NCBI GenBank assembly: GCA_009937505.1
Contig: JAACFJ010000036.1
Location: 1 to 39,039, forward strand
From: Gammaproteobacteria bacterium
GTDB lineage: Bacteria; Pseudomonadota; Gammaproteobacteria; Steroidobacterales; Woeseiaceae
Length of the DNA stretch: 39,039 bases
Direction of reading: 5' to 3'
Shown: positions 14,237-21,972 of the stretch, piece by piece
How positions within the stretch are numbered: position 1 is the stretch's first letter
How the letters are laid out: each line of letters opens with the position of its first letter
The notes under the pieces: generated by a model
What the model was told of the DNA's origin: nothing
Database searches by the model: none
What the model saw: only the letters and a program-made list of their open reading frames with translations
Program-made: the position numbers and the translations under genes

Positions 14237-14305
14237 CATTTGTCTCCCTCATGGCTCGCCGCGCTGTGCGCGGCTGCGCTTTACTTCGGTCGACAAACGC
14301 CCCGG
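14237..14305 (+). repeat. 69-bp dispersed hairpin repeat, copy A
   Basis: 69 bp that match 24612-24680 at about 63 positions. Structure: outer stem TTTGTC (14239-14244) with GACAAA (14292-14297), a conserved stretch CTCATGGCTC, an inner hairpin GCCGCGC-TGT-GCGCGGC, and a conserved GCTGCGCTTTACTTCGGTC. It lies between the convergent genes truD and smr. The open frames that cross it (SLMARRA.RGCALLRS) are by-products. Confidence 0.85.
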
Positions 14306-14315
14306 CACGCCTGCT

Positions 14316-14342
14316 GTAGGAGCGATTCTTGAACCACGATTC
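14316..14342 (+). repeat. REP-like element, divergent copy 2
   Basis: GTAGGAGCGATTCTTGAACC followed by ACGATTC: the same GTAGGAGCGA head as copy 1 but a different core whose two arms (GATTCTTG / AACCACGATTC) are only weakly complementary. Lies between REP copies 1 and 3. Confidence 0.5.
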
Positions 14343-14352
14343 CGGTTGATTC

Positions 14353-14378
14353 GATCGCGCGCCGAGGCGCGCTTCTAC
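14353..14378 (-). repeat. REP-like palindrome, copy 3 (inverted)
   Basis: Reverse complement of copy 1 with one mismatch (GTAGAAGCG instead of GTAGGAGCG). Together with copy 1 it makes a 26-bp inverted pair with a 141-bp interior, the arrangement of a REP doublet (REPIN). Confidence 0.75.
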
Positions 14379-14415
14379 TGCACGGGGTGCTACTGCAAGG
14401 GCGGGCTGAGGGATG

Positions 14416-14464
14416 CTTGTTCGGGGAAGTAAATCGCAGCGAAGCGAGCCATGACGAGAACAAG
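14416..14464 (-). repeat. Shortened inverted copy C of the hairpin repeat
   Basis: Read on the - strand it keeps the hallmarks of copy A: outer stem CTTGTTC/GAACAAG (perfect 7 bp), TCATGGCTCGC, then GCTGCG and TTTACTTC. The 15-nt GC-rich inner hairpin is replaced by the short CTTCG. It lies just past the 3' end of smr. Confidence 0.65.
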
Positions 14465-14482
14465 TATCGCGAAGACCGCCAA

Positions 14483-15010
14483 TTAATCTTGCCTGAGCAG
14501 CACGTAGACCGCGCCGGTGCCGCCGTGCACCTGGCGCGTGGAGACGAACGCGAGTACGGCATCCCATTGCCGCAGCCAGCGGTTGACCTTCTGTTTCAGA
14601 ATGGGCCCGCGCGCCCCGGAGCCCAGGCCTTTGCCGTGTACAACGCGGATACACAACTTGCCGTCGCGCGCGCAGGATTCGATGAACTCCAGGAGCCGCG
14701 GTTTTGCCTCGGCGACCGTCATTCCATGCAGGTCGATTTCCGCCTGCACGCTGAAGCTGCCCCGGGCGAGTTTACGCATGGTGCGTCTGCCGACCGTGGG
14801 CCGGCGAAAACGCAGGCTCTCGCCGCCATGGCCTTCCGTGTCGTCGATGTCTGCCTCGAGGCTCTCGTTCAGAGCAGCCATCTCATCCGCTCGGGAGAAG
14901 CGGGCTTTCGGTACCGGCTTGCGTATGGCTTCCTCGGCCCGTTTGGTCGTACGCAGCGGTTTCGCGTCGGCAAGGGCGCGGCGGAACAGATCTGCCTCGT
15001 CGTCAGTCAC
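14483..15010 (-). CDS. Smr-domain protein (SmrA/YdaL type)
   Basis: 175 residues. The N-terminal half is charged and probably flexible (KPLRTTKRAEEAIRKPVPKA). The C-terminal Smr domain (about 90-172) carries EIDLHGMTVAEA, IRVVHGKGLGSG, LKQKVNRWL and the closing GGTGAVYVLL. Smr proteins bind and nick nucleic acids; the exact target of this subfamily is not known. GTG start, with AGGAAAGGA upstream as ribosome-binding site. It is the only minus-strand gene between truD and surE, which are normally adjacent, and it is flanked on its 3' side by repeats. Confidence 0.93.
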   Translation of the reverse strand: MTDDEADLFRRALADAKPLRTTKRAEEAIRKPVPKARFSRADEMAALNESLEADIDDTEGHGGESLRFRRPTVGRRTMRKLARGSFSVQAEIDLHGMTVAEAKPRLLEFIESCARDGKLCIRVVHGKGLGSGARGPILKQKVNRWLRQWDAVLAFVSTRQVHGGTGAVYVLLRQD

Positions 15011-15103
15011 GGTATCCTTTCCTGAAAGCTATGGTGCAGGGGGAACATTGAGTATAGTGAGCGCGTCGCGAGCAGCCAAACGATCACGTCCGACCCAGCA
15101 ATA

Positions 15104-15853
15104 ATGAAAATCCTCGTAAGTAATGACGACGGCTATCTTGCGACAGGCATCAACGTACTTACTGAGGCGCTTGCTGCGGTCGCTGACGTCGTGGTGGTCG
15201 CTCCCGACCGCAACCGGTCGGCAGCCAGCAACTCGCTCAGCGTGCATACGCCGTTACGCGTTCAGAAAATTGCGGCGAACCGCTACAGCGTGGACGGCAC
15301 GCCGTCGGATTGCGTGCACCTGGCGCTCACCGGCTTTCTCGATTACGAACCTGACCTGGTCGTGTCCGGGATCAATCATGGAGCGAACCTCGGCGACGAC
15401 GTTATCTACTCGGGCACCGTGGCGGCAGCCATGGAGGGGCGTTTTCTCGGTCTCCCCGCAATCGCCGTGTCTCTGGCCGGCTACGGGCGCCTGGAACATT
15501 TCGAAACGGCCGCGCGCGTGGTTACCGATATGGTGAAAAATCTCGAGCGCGCGTCGTTCGCATCCGACATTACGCTGAACGTGAACGTACCGGACAGGCC
15601 CTTCGAAGAGCTCAACGGGGTCGTCGCAGCGCGTCTCGGGTTTCGTCACAAGTCCGAGCCCGTGGTGCGCGAAAAGGACCCCCACGGACGCACGATCTAC
15701 TGGGTAGGTCCGGCCGGCCGCGGAGCGGATTCGGGCGAAGGCACTGATTTTCACGCGATCGAGCAGGGCGCGGTGGCGGTAACGCCATTGAAGGTCGATC
15801 TCACGCGGCATGAGTCCCTGCCGCAAATAACGGACTGGCTGTCGGATGAGTAG
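15104..15853 (+). CDS. surE: 5'/3'-nucleotidase SurE
   Basis: Metal-dependent nucleoside monophosphatase linked to stationary-phase survival. 249 residues (E. coli 253). The N-terminus [10 protein letters not shown] has the metal-binding D8 and D9; [14 protein letters not shown] and [20 protein letters not shown] are the other active-site blocks. The ATG follows a 93-nt divergent gap shared with smr; a TATAGT (15053-15058) there could be a -10 element. It overlaps pcm by 8 nt, the standard surE-pcm coupling. Confidence 0.97.
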   Translation: MKILVSNDDGYLATGINVLTEALAAVADVVVVAPDRNRSAASNSLSVHTPLRVQKIAANRYSVDGTPSDCVHLALTGFLDYEPDLVVSGINHGANLGDDVIYSGTVAAAMEGRFLGLPAIAVSLAGYGRLEHFETAARVVTDMVKNLERASFASDITLNVNVPDRPFEELNGVVAARLGFRHKSEPVVREKDPHGRTIYWVGPAGRGADSGEGTDFHAIEQGAVAVTPLKVDLTRHESLPQITDWLSDE

Positions 15854-16508
15854 CACACGGGGCGGCATCGCCGGCATCGGTATGACGTCGGCACGGACGC
15901 GCGACCGGCTCGTCGAGCGCTTGCGTGCCCACGGCATCCGGTCGGAGGCGGTGCTGAGCCAGATACGTAACGTGCCGCGGCACCTGTTCGTGGACGAGGC
16001 GCTGGCAAGCCGCGCGTACGAGGACACCGCGCTGCCGATCGGCCGCGGCCAGACGATCAGCCAGCCGTACGTCGTGGCGAAGATGACCGAGGCCCTGCTC
16101 GACGGATTCGAGGGCGAAAAGGTGCTCGAGATAGGCACGGGCTGCGGATACCAGACGGCGGTGCTCGCATCCCTCGTAAAGAAGATCTATTCCGTGGAGC
16201 GTATCCCCGAATTATTGAGAAGGGCCAAGCAGCGGCTGCGTGACCTCGACATCTACAATGTGCAGTTTCGGCCGGGCGACGGTTGGGAGGGGTGGCCCAA
16301 GTATGCACTCTACGACGGTATCATCGTGGCCGCTGCGGCGTCGGTCGTGCCGGAGAAACTCCTGGACCAGCTGGCACCCGGGGGCCGCCTGGTCATGCCG
16401 GTGGGAGCGCCGGGCTACCAGGAGCTGATGCTGGTCACGCGACAACGTGACCACTTCGAGAAGAAATCGCTCGGGGGCGTGAGTTTCGTGCCGCTTGTTC
16501 ACAATTGA
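15846..16508 (+). CDS. pcm: Protein-L-isoaspartate O-methyltransferase
   Basis: Repairs damaged proteins by methylating L-isoaspartyl residues with S-adenosylmethionine. 220 residues. Signatures: [33 protein letters not shown] (conserved Ser72), the SAM motif [15 protein letters not shown] (93-107) and GGRLVMPVG near the C-terminus. The start ATG 15846 lies inside the surE end; the extra N-terminal 12 residues are not conserved, so [10 protein letters not shown] further in is a possible alternative. Confidence 0.97.
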   Translation: MSSTRGGIAGIGMTSARTRDRLVERLRAHGIRSEAVLSQIRNVPRHLFVDEALASRAYEDTALPIGRGQTISQPYVVAKMTEALLDGFEGEKVLEIGTGCGYQTAVLASLVKKIYSVERIPELLRRAKQRLRDLDIYNVQFRPGDGWEGWPKYALYDGIIVAAAASVVPEKLLDQLAPGGRLVMPVGAPGYQELMLVTRQRDHFEKKSLGGVSFVPLVHN

Positions 16509-16521
16509 ATTCATAATTATT

Positions 16522-16545
16522 AATATGTTACGACATATTTATAAT
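16522..16545 (+). promoter_or_regulatory. Perfect palindrome next to a TATAAT box upstream of yqaA
   Basis: AATATGT-TACG-ACATATT (16522-16539) is a perfect 7-bp inverted repeat ending one base before TATAAT (16540-16545, a consensus -10). The AT-rich patch (16509-16555) is unlike the GC-rich surroundings. It could be a regulated promoter for yqaA-nlpD-rpoS, with the palindrome as operator, or a hairpin ending pcm. No clear -35 hexamer. Confidence 0.4.
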
Positions 16546-16586
16546 GTTGATTCTGTATCTTGGTCAGCAAAGGAAAGGTAGCCAGG

Positions 16587-17171
16587 ATGGCTTTATTCGG
16601 ACCACTTTACGAGCGCGTCATGCGCTGGTCGCGACATCCGCACGCCGAGTGGTACCTCGGCGCGATGAGTTTTGCGGAGTCGTCATTCTTCCCCATTCCG
16701 GTCGACGTCATGCTCGCGCCGATGTGCATGGCGATGCCAGAGCGCTCGTGGCGCTATGCATTGAACGCCGCGTTGTTGTCGGTCGCCGGCGGTATCGCCG
16801 GCTACGCTATCGGCTATCTCGCGTTCGAAGCCATCGAACCCTGGCTACGTGAGTCACACTACTGGAGCGCCTATCAAACGGCGCAGGCCTGGTTCGACCG
16901 CTACGGCTTCTGGACAGTATTCGTCGCCGGCTTCTCGCCGATTCCCTACAAGGTGTTCACGATCGCTGCCGGTGTTGCAGTGTTGAATTTTCCCGCGTTC
17001 GTCCTCGCATCGATCATCGGCCGCGGTGCCCGCTTCTTTCTCGTGGCGGGTGTCGTGAAGTACGCTGGCGTACGGCTCGAGGCCACGCTGCTCAGGTATA
17101 TCGAGCGTATCGGCTGGGCGGTAGTCGTGGTCAGCGCCGCCGTCATTGCCTATCTCATGGCGCGGGGGTGA
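16587..17171 (+). CDS. yqaA: YqaA-family membrane protein (DedA/VTT-like)
   Basis: 194-residue inner-membrane protein with several hydrophobic segments (about 40-60, 65-90, 115-135, 140-165, 172-190). Conserved AESSFFPIPVDVMLAPM and FSPIPYKVFTIAAGV are the paired re-entrant motifs of the SNARE-associated/VTT family, thought to act in lipid or small-molecule transport; substrate unknown. The start ATG 16587 was chosen because AGGAAAGG (16570-16577) is well spaced; TTG 16560 would add 9 residues without such a site. yqaA between pcm and nlpD is common in gammaproteobacteria. Its stop overlaps the nlpD start. Confidence 0.9.
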   Translation: MALFGPLYERVMRWSRHPHAEWYLGAMSFAESSFFPIPVDVMLAPMCMAMPERSWRYALNAALLSVAGGIAGYAIGYLAFEAIEPWLRESHYWSAYQTAQAWFDRYGFWTVFVAGFSPIPYKVFTIAAGVAVLNFPAFVLASIIGRGARFFLVAGVVKYAGVRLEATLLRYIERIGWAVVVVSAAVIAYLMARG

Positions 17172-17845
17172 TGCGCGCGCGTGCCGTCCCGGGCGTGATC
17201 GTCATGCTAATGCTCGCGGCCTGCGGTTCGGGCAGCAGCTGGCAAGCAAAGCCGGAGCAGCACATCGTCCGCAAGGGAGAGACCCTGTTTTCGATTGCCT
17301 GGCGCTACGGCAAGGACCCGGTCGACGTCGCGCGCTGGAACCGGCTTGGCGATGGTTCGCTGATCTATCCCGGGCAGGTCATCCGCCTGACGCCGCCGTC
17401 CGGGACCAGCCGGTCCGGCGCATCGGCGCGCAGCAGCAGCCGGCAACCCCTGCCGTCGATTCCGGCACAGCCGCCGCCGGCCTGGACCTGGCCGACCCGC
17501 GGGCAGATCGGGGTGGAATTTGGCGGGAAACCGGGGAGCGGAACCGGCATCCTGATCGATGGTCGCGCCGGACAGGCTATTGTTGCCGCGGCCTCCGGCC
17601 GGGTTGTGTATGCGGGCGGTGGACTGATCGGCTACGGTCAGCTTATTATTCTTAAACATAACGACACCTACCTCAGTGCCTACGGGCACAACGCCAAGTT
17701 GCTGGTCAAGGAGGGGCACGCCGTTCGCAAGGGCCAGCAGATTGCGACGATGGGGGAGGGGCCGGAACGGAAGCCGCGACTGCATTTCGAAATCAGGCGC
17801 AATGGCGAGCCGGTTAACCCGCGACGGTATTTGCCCGCGAGATAA
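17171..17845 (+). CDS. nlpD: NlpD-like lipoprotein, LysM plus degenerate LytM (M23) domain
   Basis: Envelope activator of the cell-separation amidase AmiC in relatives. 224 residues: a short signal peptide with lipobox L15-A16-A17-C18, a LysM peptidoglycan-binding domain (about 31-74), a Ser/Pro linker (75-105), then a LytM domain (about 108-220). The metal-binding residues are degraded, as expected for NlpD: the usual HxxxD site reads GSGTGILID and the HLH motif reads RLHFEIR, so it is probably not a peptidase. The start ATG 17171 overlaps the yqaA stop by 1 nt (GTG 17168 is adjacent). Followed by rpoS, as in E. coli, where the main rpoS promoter lies inside nlpD. Confidence 0.93.
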   Translation: MRARAVPGVIVMLMLAACGSGSSWQAKPEQHIVRKGETLFSIAWRYGKDPVDVARWNRLGDGSLIYPGQVIRLTPPSGTSRSGASARSSSRQPLPSIPAQPPPAWTWPTRGQIGVEFGGKPGSGTGILIDGRAGQAIVAAASGRVVYAGGGLIGYGQLIILKHNDTYLSAYGHNAKLLVKEGHAVRKGQQIATMGEGPERKPRLHFEIRRNGEPVNPRRYLPAR

Positions 17846-17899
17846 TTCGACTTTTACCTGATTCTCCGCATCGTGGTTGCAGCGAGGGGGTATCGGCGA

Positions 17900-18853
17900 G
17901 TGCAAAAAGCGCGATCGCAAAACGGTAAGTCGAAGCATGCAACCGGGAGCAATCCTGTTTCCCGTGGTACTTCACGCACGGTGGGAAACGGCAGCGCAGC
18001 TAAGTCCGACACGGTCGCCGTCCGTTCACACGATCCCACACGCCTCTATCTTTCCGAAATAGGCGTCTCGCCGTTGCTGACGGCCGATGAGGAAAAGAAG
18101 TTTTCGCGCCTGGCGCAAGGCGGCGACGAGGCAGCCCGGCATCGGATGATCGAGAGCAACCTGCGTCTCGTCGTGAAAATCGCCCGCCGTTATATCAATC
18201 GCGGCTTGCCGCTCCTGGACCTGATCGAAGAGGGCAATCTCGGTCTCATCCACGCCGTGGAGAAGTTCGATCCGGAGCGTGGGTTCCGCTTCTCGACTTA
18301 CGCCACGTGGTGGATTCGCCAGACCATCGAGAGGGCGATCATGAATCAGTCGGGATCGGTAAGGCTGCCGATCCACGTCATCAAGGACATCAATACCTGC
18401 CTGCGTGCGGCCCGCAGTATCCGACAGCAGCAGGAGAGGGAACCGACCACCGCGGATATCGCCGGGTATTTGCAGCGCGATGTTGCCGACATCGAGCGCC
18501 TGATGGCGCTGCATGAGCGCGTTACGCTGGGGTCGGGCAATGTCGACGAGACCGGCTCCGGTCCCGTGGACCGCCTGCGTGCCAGGCGAGAATCGGAACC
18601 GCCCCGCTGCGCGCAAAGGGAGGTCGTCAACGACATCGTCGATCGTTGGGTCTGCGAACTGAATGAAAAGCAGCGCGAAGTCGTGGAGCGTCGTTTCGGC
18701 CTGCACGGCTACCGCCGGGAGACGCTCGAACGTATCGGCGAGGAGATCGGCGTGACACGCGAGCGGGTCCGGCAGATCCAGCTGGAGGCACTCAGGAACC
18801 TGCGCGCAATGATGGAGAGTAACGGCATCTCCGGAGATGCCATCCTCGATTGA
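17900..18853 (+). CDS. rpoS: RpoS, stationary-phase/general stress sigma factor
   Basis: Primary-like sigma factor of the RpoS group. From GTG 17900 (AGGGGG 9 nt upstream) it has 317 residues; GTG 17873 would add 9 but has no ribosome-binding site. A basic, low-complexity N-tail (1-45) precedes region 1.2 ([16 protein letters not shown]). Region 2 (about 83-155) carries [21 protein letters not shown]. Region 3 starts with [10 protein letters not shown] and region 4 ends with [19 protein letters not shown]. The region 3.2 linker (about 214-240, [14 protein letters not shown]) is basic, where E. coli RpoS has acidic residues (LDILADEKE). Direct gene neighbour of nlpD supports RpoS rather than RpoD or RpoH. 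Confidence 0.93.
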   Translation: MQKARSQNGKSKHATGSNPVSRGTSRTVGNGSAAKSDTVAVRSHDPTRLYLSEIGVSPLLTADEEKKFSRLAQGGDEAARHRMIESNLRLVVKIARRYINRGLPLLDLIEEGNLGLIHAVEKFDPERGFRFSTYATWWIRQTIERAIMNQSGSVRLPIHVIKDINTCLRAARSIRQQQEREPTTADIAGYLQRDVADIERLMALHERVTLGSGNVDETGSGPVDRLRARRESEPPRCAQREVVNDIVDRWVCELNEKQREVVERRFGLHGYRRETLERIGEEIGVTRERVRQIQLEALRNLRAMMESNGISGDAILD

Positions 18854-18854
18854 G

Positions 18855-19220
18855 TCAGATGTAGAAGACCGCGGCCAGGCGGCGGCCTTCGCCAGCCAGA
18901 ACGTTGAAGGTGCGTGCGGCAGCCGCCGTATTCATGACCTCCAGGCCGATGTTGCGCCTTGCAAACGCGAACGTCAGTTCGCGCGGCGGGAACACCGTGC
19001 GATCGCCGGTGCCCAGGATCACGAGTTCGGGTTCATCCTCGAGCAGCATTTCGAAATGTGACAAGCCCAGTTCCTCGAGGGGCGGTGGTGCGAAGTCCTC
19101 GACCAGGCCGTCGGGCGTCAGCGCTATCGTCTCGGTATACCTGTTCTCGCCGATCACGATTGCCTTGCCGGACACCCGGCGGATCGTCGTTACCGATGAG
19201 ATTTCCCGCGTGAACTTCAA
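18855..19220 (-). CDS. Mth938-like (DUF498/NDUFAF3-type) protein
   Basis: 121 residues. The family block LVILGTGDRTVFPP, RNIGLEVMNTAAAARTFNVL and the ending GEGRRLAAVFYI identify the Mth938 fold, related to the mitochondrial complex I assembly factor NDUFAF3. Its bacterial role is not established. TTG start (MKFTREIS). It converges on rpoS with only 1 nt between the stops, and diverges from the next gene across a 68-nt gap that must hold both promoters. Confidence 0.85.
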   Translation of the reverse strand: MKFTREISSVTTIRRVSGKAIVIGENRYTETIALTPDGLVEDFAPPPLEELGLSHFEMLLEDEPELVILGTGDRTVFPPRELTFAFARRNIGLEVMNTAAAARTFNVLAGEGRRLAAVFYI

Positions 19221-19288
19221 AACCCGTTTCCGTTACCATCGTCCGCTCCCGCGTAATCATAGCGAACAGCGAGATCGGACCCAAAAGC

Positions 19289-20257
19289 GTGCCACTATCT
19301 TACGACAGTATGGCTGCCGTCGTACTCCTGCCGCCGCTGCGCGGCCGGCTCGGCGACCACAAGTTGCTGCGCTGGTTGTCGCAGTCGCAGCTCGAGCAAG
19401 TGCCGGTGCCGGTAGATCCGCTCGCACAGGTGCTCGGCGCGCTGGGACTGGAACGGCCTGTCGAAGGCCTGGCCGCGCTGCGCATGTGGGGACAGACGGG
19501 CGACCGTCCGGGCACCTGGGTCGCTGCTGCGGACCCGGTTTACATGGAGCCACAGCTCGATCGACTCTTGCTGCATGTACTCGGTCCCGGTGATGTGAGC
19601 AGGCCGGAGATGCGGCGGCTGTTCGACGGTCTTCAGGAGACCCTCGGCGCCGACGGTGCGTTCGGTTTTGCAAGACTCGGCGGCTGTGGTTATATCCGCT
19701 CCGGGCGACCGATGGTCACGGCCCGGGTGCCGACCGTATTGCTGGACAGACAGAGTCCGGAGGGTTCACTGCCGCCGGCGGCCGCGGCCGCGGATACCCT
19801 CAAGCTGATTTCGGAGATCGAGATGACGCTGCACGAGCAGCCGGTCAATATGGAGCGCCAGGCGCGCGGGCAGCCGCCGGTTAATTCGCTGTGGATCTGG
19901 GGAGGGGGATACGCACCGGCACAGCACGCGGCCCCGGTGCCCCCGCTTTATGCCGACGATCCGTTGTTGCGCGGTTACTGGGTGAGTGTTTCCGGAACCG
20001 CTCAGGCATGGCCTGGCACGATCGGTGCGTGTCTCGACGCAACACCCGGCGGTTTCGTTGCCGAGATTCCGTCCGAACCGGACGATGGGGCCGCGCTCAA
20101 TGGTGAATTGCTGGTCCTTCGCGACGCGCTGCGATCGGGGAGGCTGCGCCATGCGGTAGTGATTTCGGCCGACGGACTGCGTGCAACGCTGCGGCGGTCG
20201 GACCGTTATCGTGTATGGCGCAGGACGTCAGCCATGCTGGATGGGGCTCCGGCGTGA
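19289..20257 (+). CDS. RpfE-type protein (phosphoglycerate mutase-like family) upstream of recJ
   Basis: 322 residues, cytoplasmic, no signal peptide. I recognise the family from VNSLWIWGGG (198-207) and from its place directly before recJ-prfB-lysS, as in the Xanthomonas rpf region, where the gene is called rpfE. Database entries often label these proteins as phosphoglycerate mutase-related. I see no catalytic motif that proves an enzyme activity. GTG start; it ends with GTGA overlapping recJ, so the two are probably translated together. Confidence 0.7.
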   Translation: MPLSYDSMAAVVLLPPLRGRLGDHKLLRWLSQSQLEQVPVPVDPLAQVLGALGLERPVEGLAALRMWGQTGDRPGTWVAAADPVYMEPQLDRLLLHVLGPGDVSRPEMRRLFDGLQETLGADGAFGFARLGGCGYIRSGRPMVTARVPTVLLDRQSPEGSLPPAAAAADTLKLISEIEMTLHEQPVNMERQARGQPPVNSLWIWGGGYAPAQHAAPVPPLYADDPLLRGYWVSVSGTAQAWPGTIGACLDATPGGFVAEIPSEPDDGAALNGELLVLRDALRSGRLRHAVVISADGLRATLRRSDRYRVWRRTSAMLDGAPA

Positions 20258-21924
20258 GCACGAGTCGTCCCATCGTTCCGCGCTCCGCCCCCGATCCGCG
20301 GATACTCTCCGGTCTGTCGGAACTGGATCCGATAACAGCGAGACTTTTTGCGGCGCGAGGCGTTTCAGATCCCGGGCAGCTGGACTACGCTCTGTCGCGC
20401 CTCGCACCTGTAGGCCTCCTCGAAAACGTCGACGCTGCGGTCGATCTCCTGATAGCGAAGCGTAGCTCAAGGATTACGGTAGTCGGGGACTTCGACGTCG
20501 ACGGTGCGACGAGTACCGTGCTGCTGCTGCGCTGCCTGCGAGAGTTCGGGTTTGCAGACGTCGGCTATCTTGTGCCGAACCGCTTCGAGTTCGGCTACGG
20601 ACTGACGCCGGAAATCGTCCGCATCGCAGCCGAACGTTCGCCCGCCTTGCTGGTCACCGTCGACAACGGTATCTCGAGTCTCACGGGCGTCCTGCCCGGC
20701 AGCGAGATGCCCGATGCGGCGGTGATCGTGAATCCGAACCTCCCTGGCAGCCGCTTCCCCAGCCGCAACCTTGCCGGCGTGGGTGTGGCTTTCTACCTCA
20801 TGGCGGCGCTCGGACGCAGGCTCGAGCGCGAGGGACTGAAGGACGCTGCCCGCGTGCCTTCGCGATACCTCGACCTGGTTGCGCTGGGCACCGTTGCAGA
20901 CGTAGTGCCCCTCGATCACAACAACCGGGTACTTGTCGACCAGGGCCTGCGGCGCATCCGCGCAGGAAAGACGGTAGCGGGCATCGAGGCGCTATTGCGT
21001 CAGTCCGGTCGCCAGCTCGCAAGGACGGCCAGTGCCGATCTCGGCTTTGTGGCTGGTCCGAGAATCAACGCCGCCGGGCGCCTCGAGGATATTTCGATCG
21101 GCATTGAGTGCCTGCTCACGGACGACATGAACACGGCGCTTCATCACGCGGCAATCCTGGACCGGATCAACGGCGAGCGCCGCGATATCGAGTCGACGAT
21201 GCGCGAACAGGCATTCGTGTACGTCGACAGGATGGACGCAAGTAATCTGCCGGCGTGCGTCTGTGTCTATGATGAATCCTGGCACCAGGGCGTGGTCGGC
21301 CTGATCGCGGCGCGGGTAAGGGAGCGTTGCCATCGTCCGTCGATCGCATTTGCGCGGGAATCGGATGCATTGCTCAAGGGCTCGGCGCGCTCGATACAGG
21401 GCGTGCATGCACGCGACCTCCTGGAGGCGGTGCACGCGGTCGATCCCGACGTGATAGTGAAATTCGGCGGCCATGCGATGGCGGCCGGCCTGACGATCGA
21501 GGAGAGTCGTTACGAAACGTTCAGGCGCCTTGTTTCCGAGCAGCTCGAACGCCTGTACCCGTCGGCGGATTTCAGCGGCGCGATCCTGAGCGATGGTGTA
21601 CTGCCGGACCGGGTTCTGAACCTCGATTTTGCGCGCAAGTTGCGCGCGGCCGGGCCGTGGGGCGCGGGCTTTCCCGAACCCGTCTGGAGCGGCGATTTCG
21701 AGGTTGTCGACCAGCGCACGGTTGGCGAGAAACATCTGAAGCTGCGGGTGAGGCCGGCGGATGGCGGTAACGCGCTCGACGCAATCGCGTTCAACCAGGC
21801 AGGACCTGCCTATCGCGGGACCGTACAGCTTGTGTATCGGCTCGACGTCAACGAGTACCGCGGCTTCGAATCGGCGCAGCTGGTCGTGGAACAAATCGCG
21901 CCCATACAGGTGCGCGGCGCATGA
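20254..21924 (+). CDS. recJ: RecJ, single-strand-specific 5'-3' exonuclease, lacking the DHH motif
   Basis: RecJ trims 5' ends in recombination and mismatch/base repair. From GTG 20254 (GTGA overlap with the previous gene) it is 556 residues. Motif I GDFDVDGATST (D79, D81, D83), motif II VTVDNGISS (D137), NLAGVGVAFYLM, VALGTVADVVPL, GPRINAAGRL, HQGVVGL, LKGSARSIQG and FGGHAMAAG are all present and collinear with E. coli RecJ. But after SSLTGV (ends 20691) the sequence jumps to LPGSEMPDAAVIVNPN, whereas E. coli has 16 residues in between, ending VIVTDHH. The deletion is in frame (about 48 nt). As the His pair coordinates metal, the product should be inactive unless this is a sequence error. 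Confidence 0.93.
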   Translation: MSTSRPIVPRSAPDPRILSGLSELDPITARLFAARGVSDPGQLDYALSRLAPVGLLENVDAAVDLLIAKRSSRITVVGDFDVDGATSTVLLLRCLREFGFADVGYLVPNRFEFGYGLTPEIVRIAAERSPALLVTVDNGISSLTGVLPGSEMPDAAVIVNPNLPGSRFPSRNLAGVGVAFYLMAALGRRLEREGLKDAARVPSRYLDLVALGTVADVVPLDHNNRVLVDQGLRRIRAGKTVAGIEALLRQSGRQLARTASADLGFVAGPRINAAGRLEDISIGIECLLTDDMNTALHHAAILDRINGERRDIESTMREQAFVYVDRMDASNLPACVCVYDESWHQGVVGLIAARVRERCHRPSIAFARESDALLKGSARSIQGVHARDLLEAVHAVDPDVIVKFGGHAMAAGLTIEESRYETFRRLVSEQLERLYPSADFSGAILSDGVLPDRVLNLDFARKLRAAGPWGAGFPEPVWSGDFEVVDQRTVGEKHLKLRVRPADGGNALDAIAFNQAGPAYRGTVQLVYRLDVNEYRGFESAQLVVEQIAPIQVRGA

Positions 21925-21972
21925 TAATATCGCGCGTTTTCCGCGCCCCGGAGCGCCCTGGATCAGATCAAC

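Larger units (their letters stand above)
14190..14482. other. Convergent intergenic region made almost wholly of repeats
   Basis: The 293 nt between the truD stop and the smr stop contain no supportable gene. They hold, in order, the end of REP copy 1, hairpin repeat A, REP copies 2 and 3, and hairpin repeat C. These elements probably terminate or stabilise both transcripts. Confidence 0.75.

Noticed and set aside
14029-14332. Small open frames crossing repeat A (and 24344-24943 across repeat B)
   Set aside because: The shared peptide SLMARRA.RGCALLRS comes from the DNA repeat; the rest is truD or lysS read in the wrong frame.
15254-16138. 294-codon open frame on the - strand opposite surE/pcm
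   Set aside because: Shadow frame without domain or ribosome-binding site.
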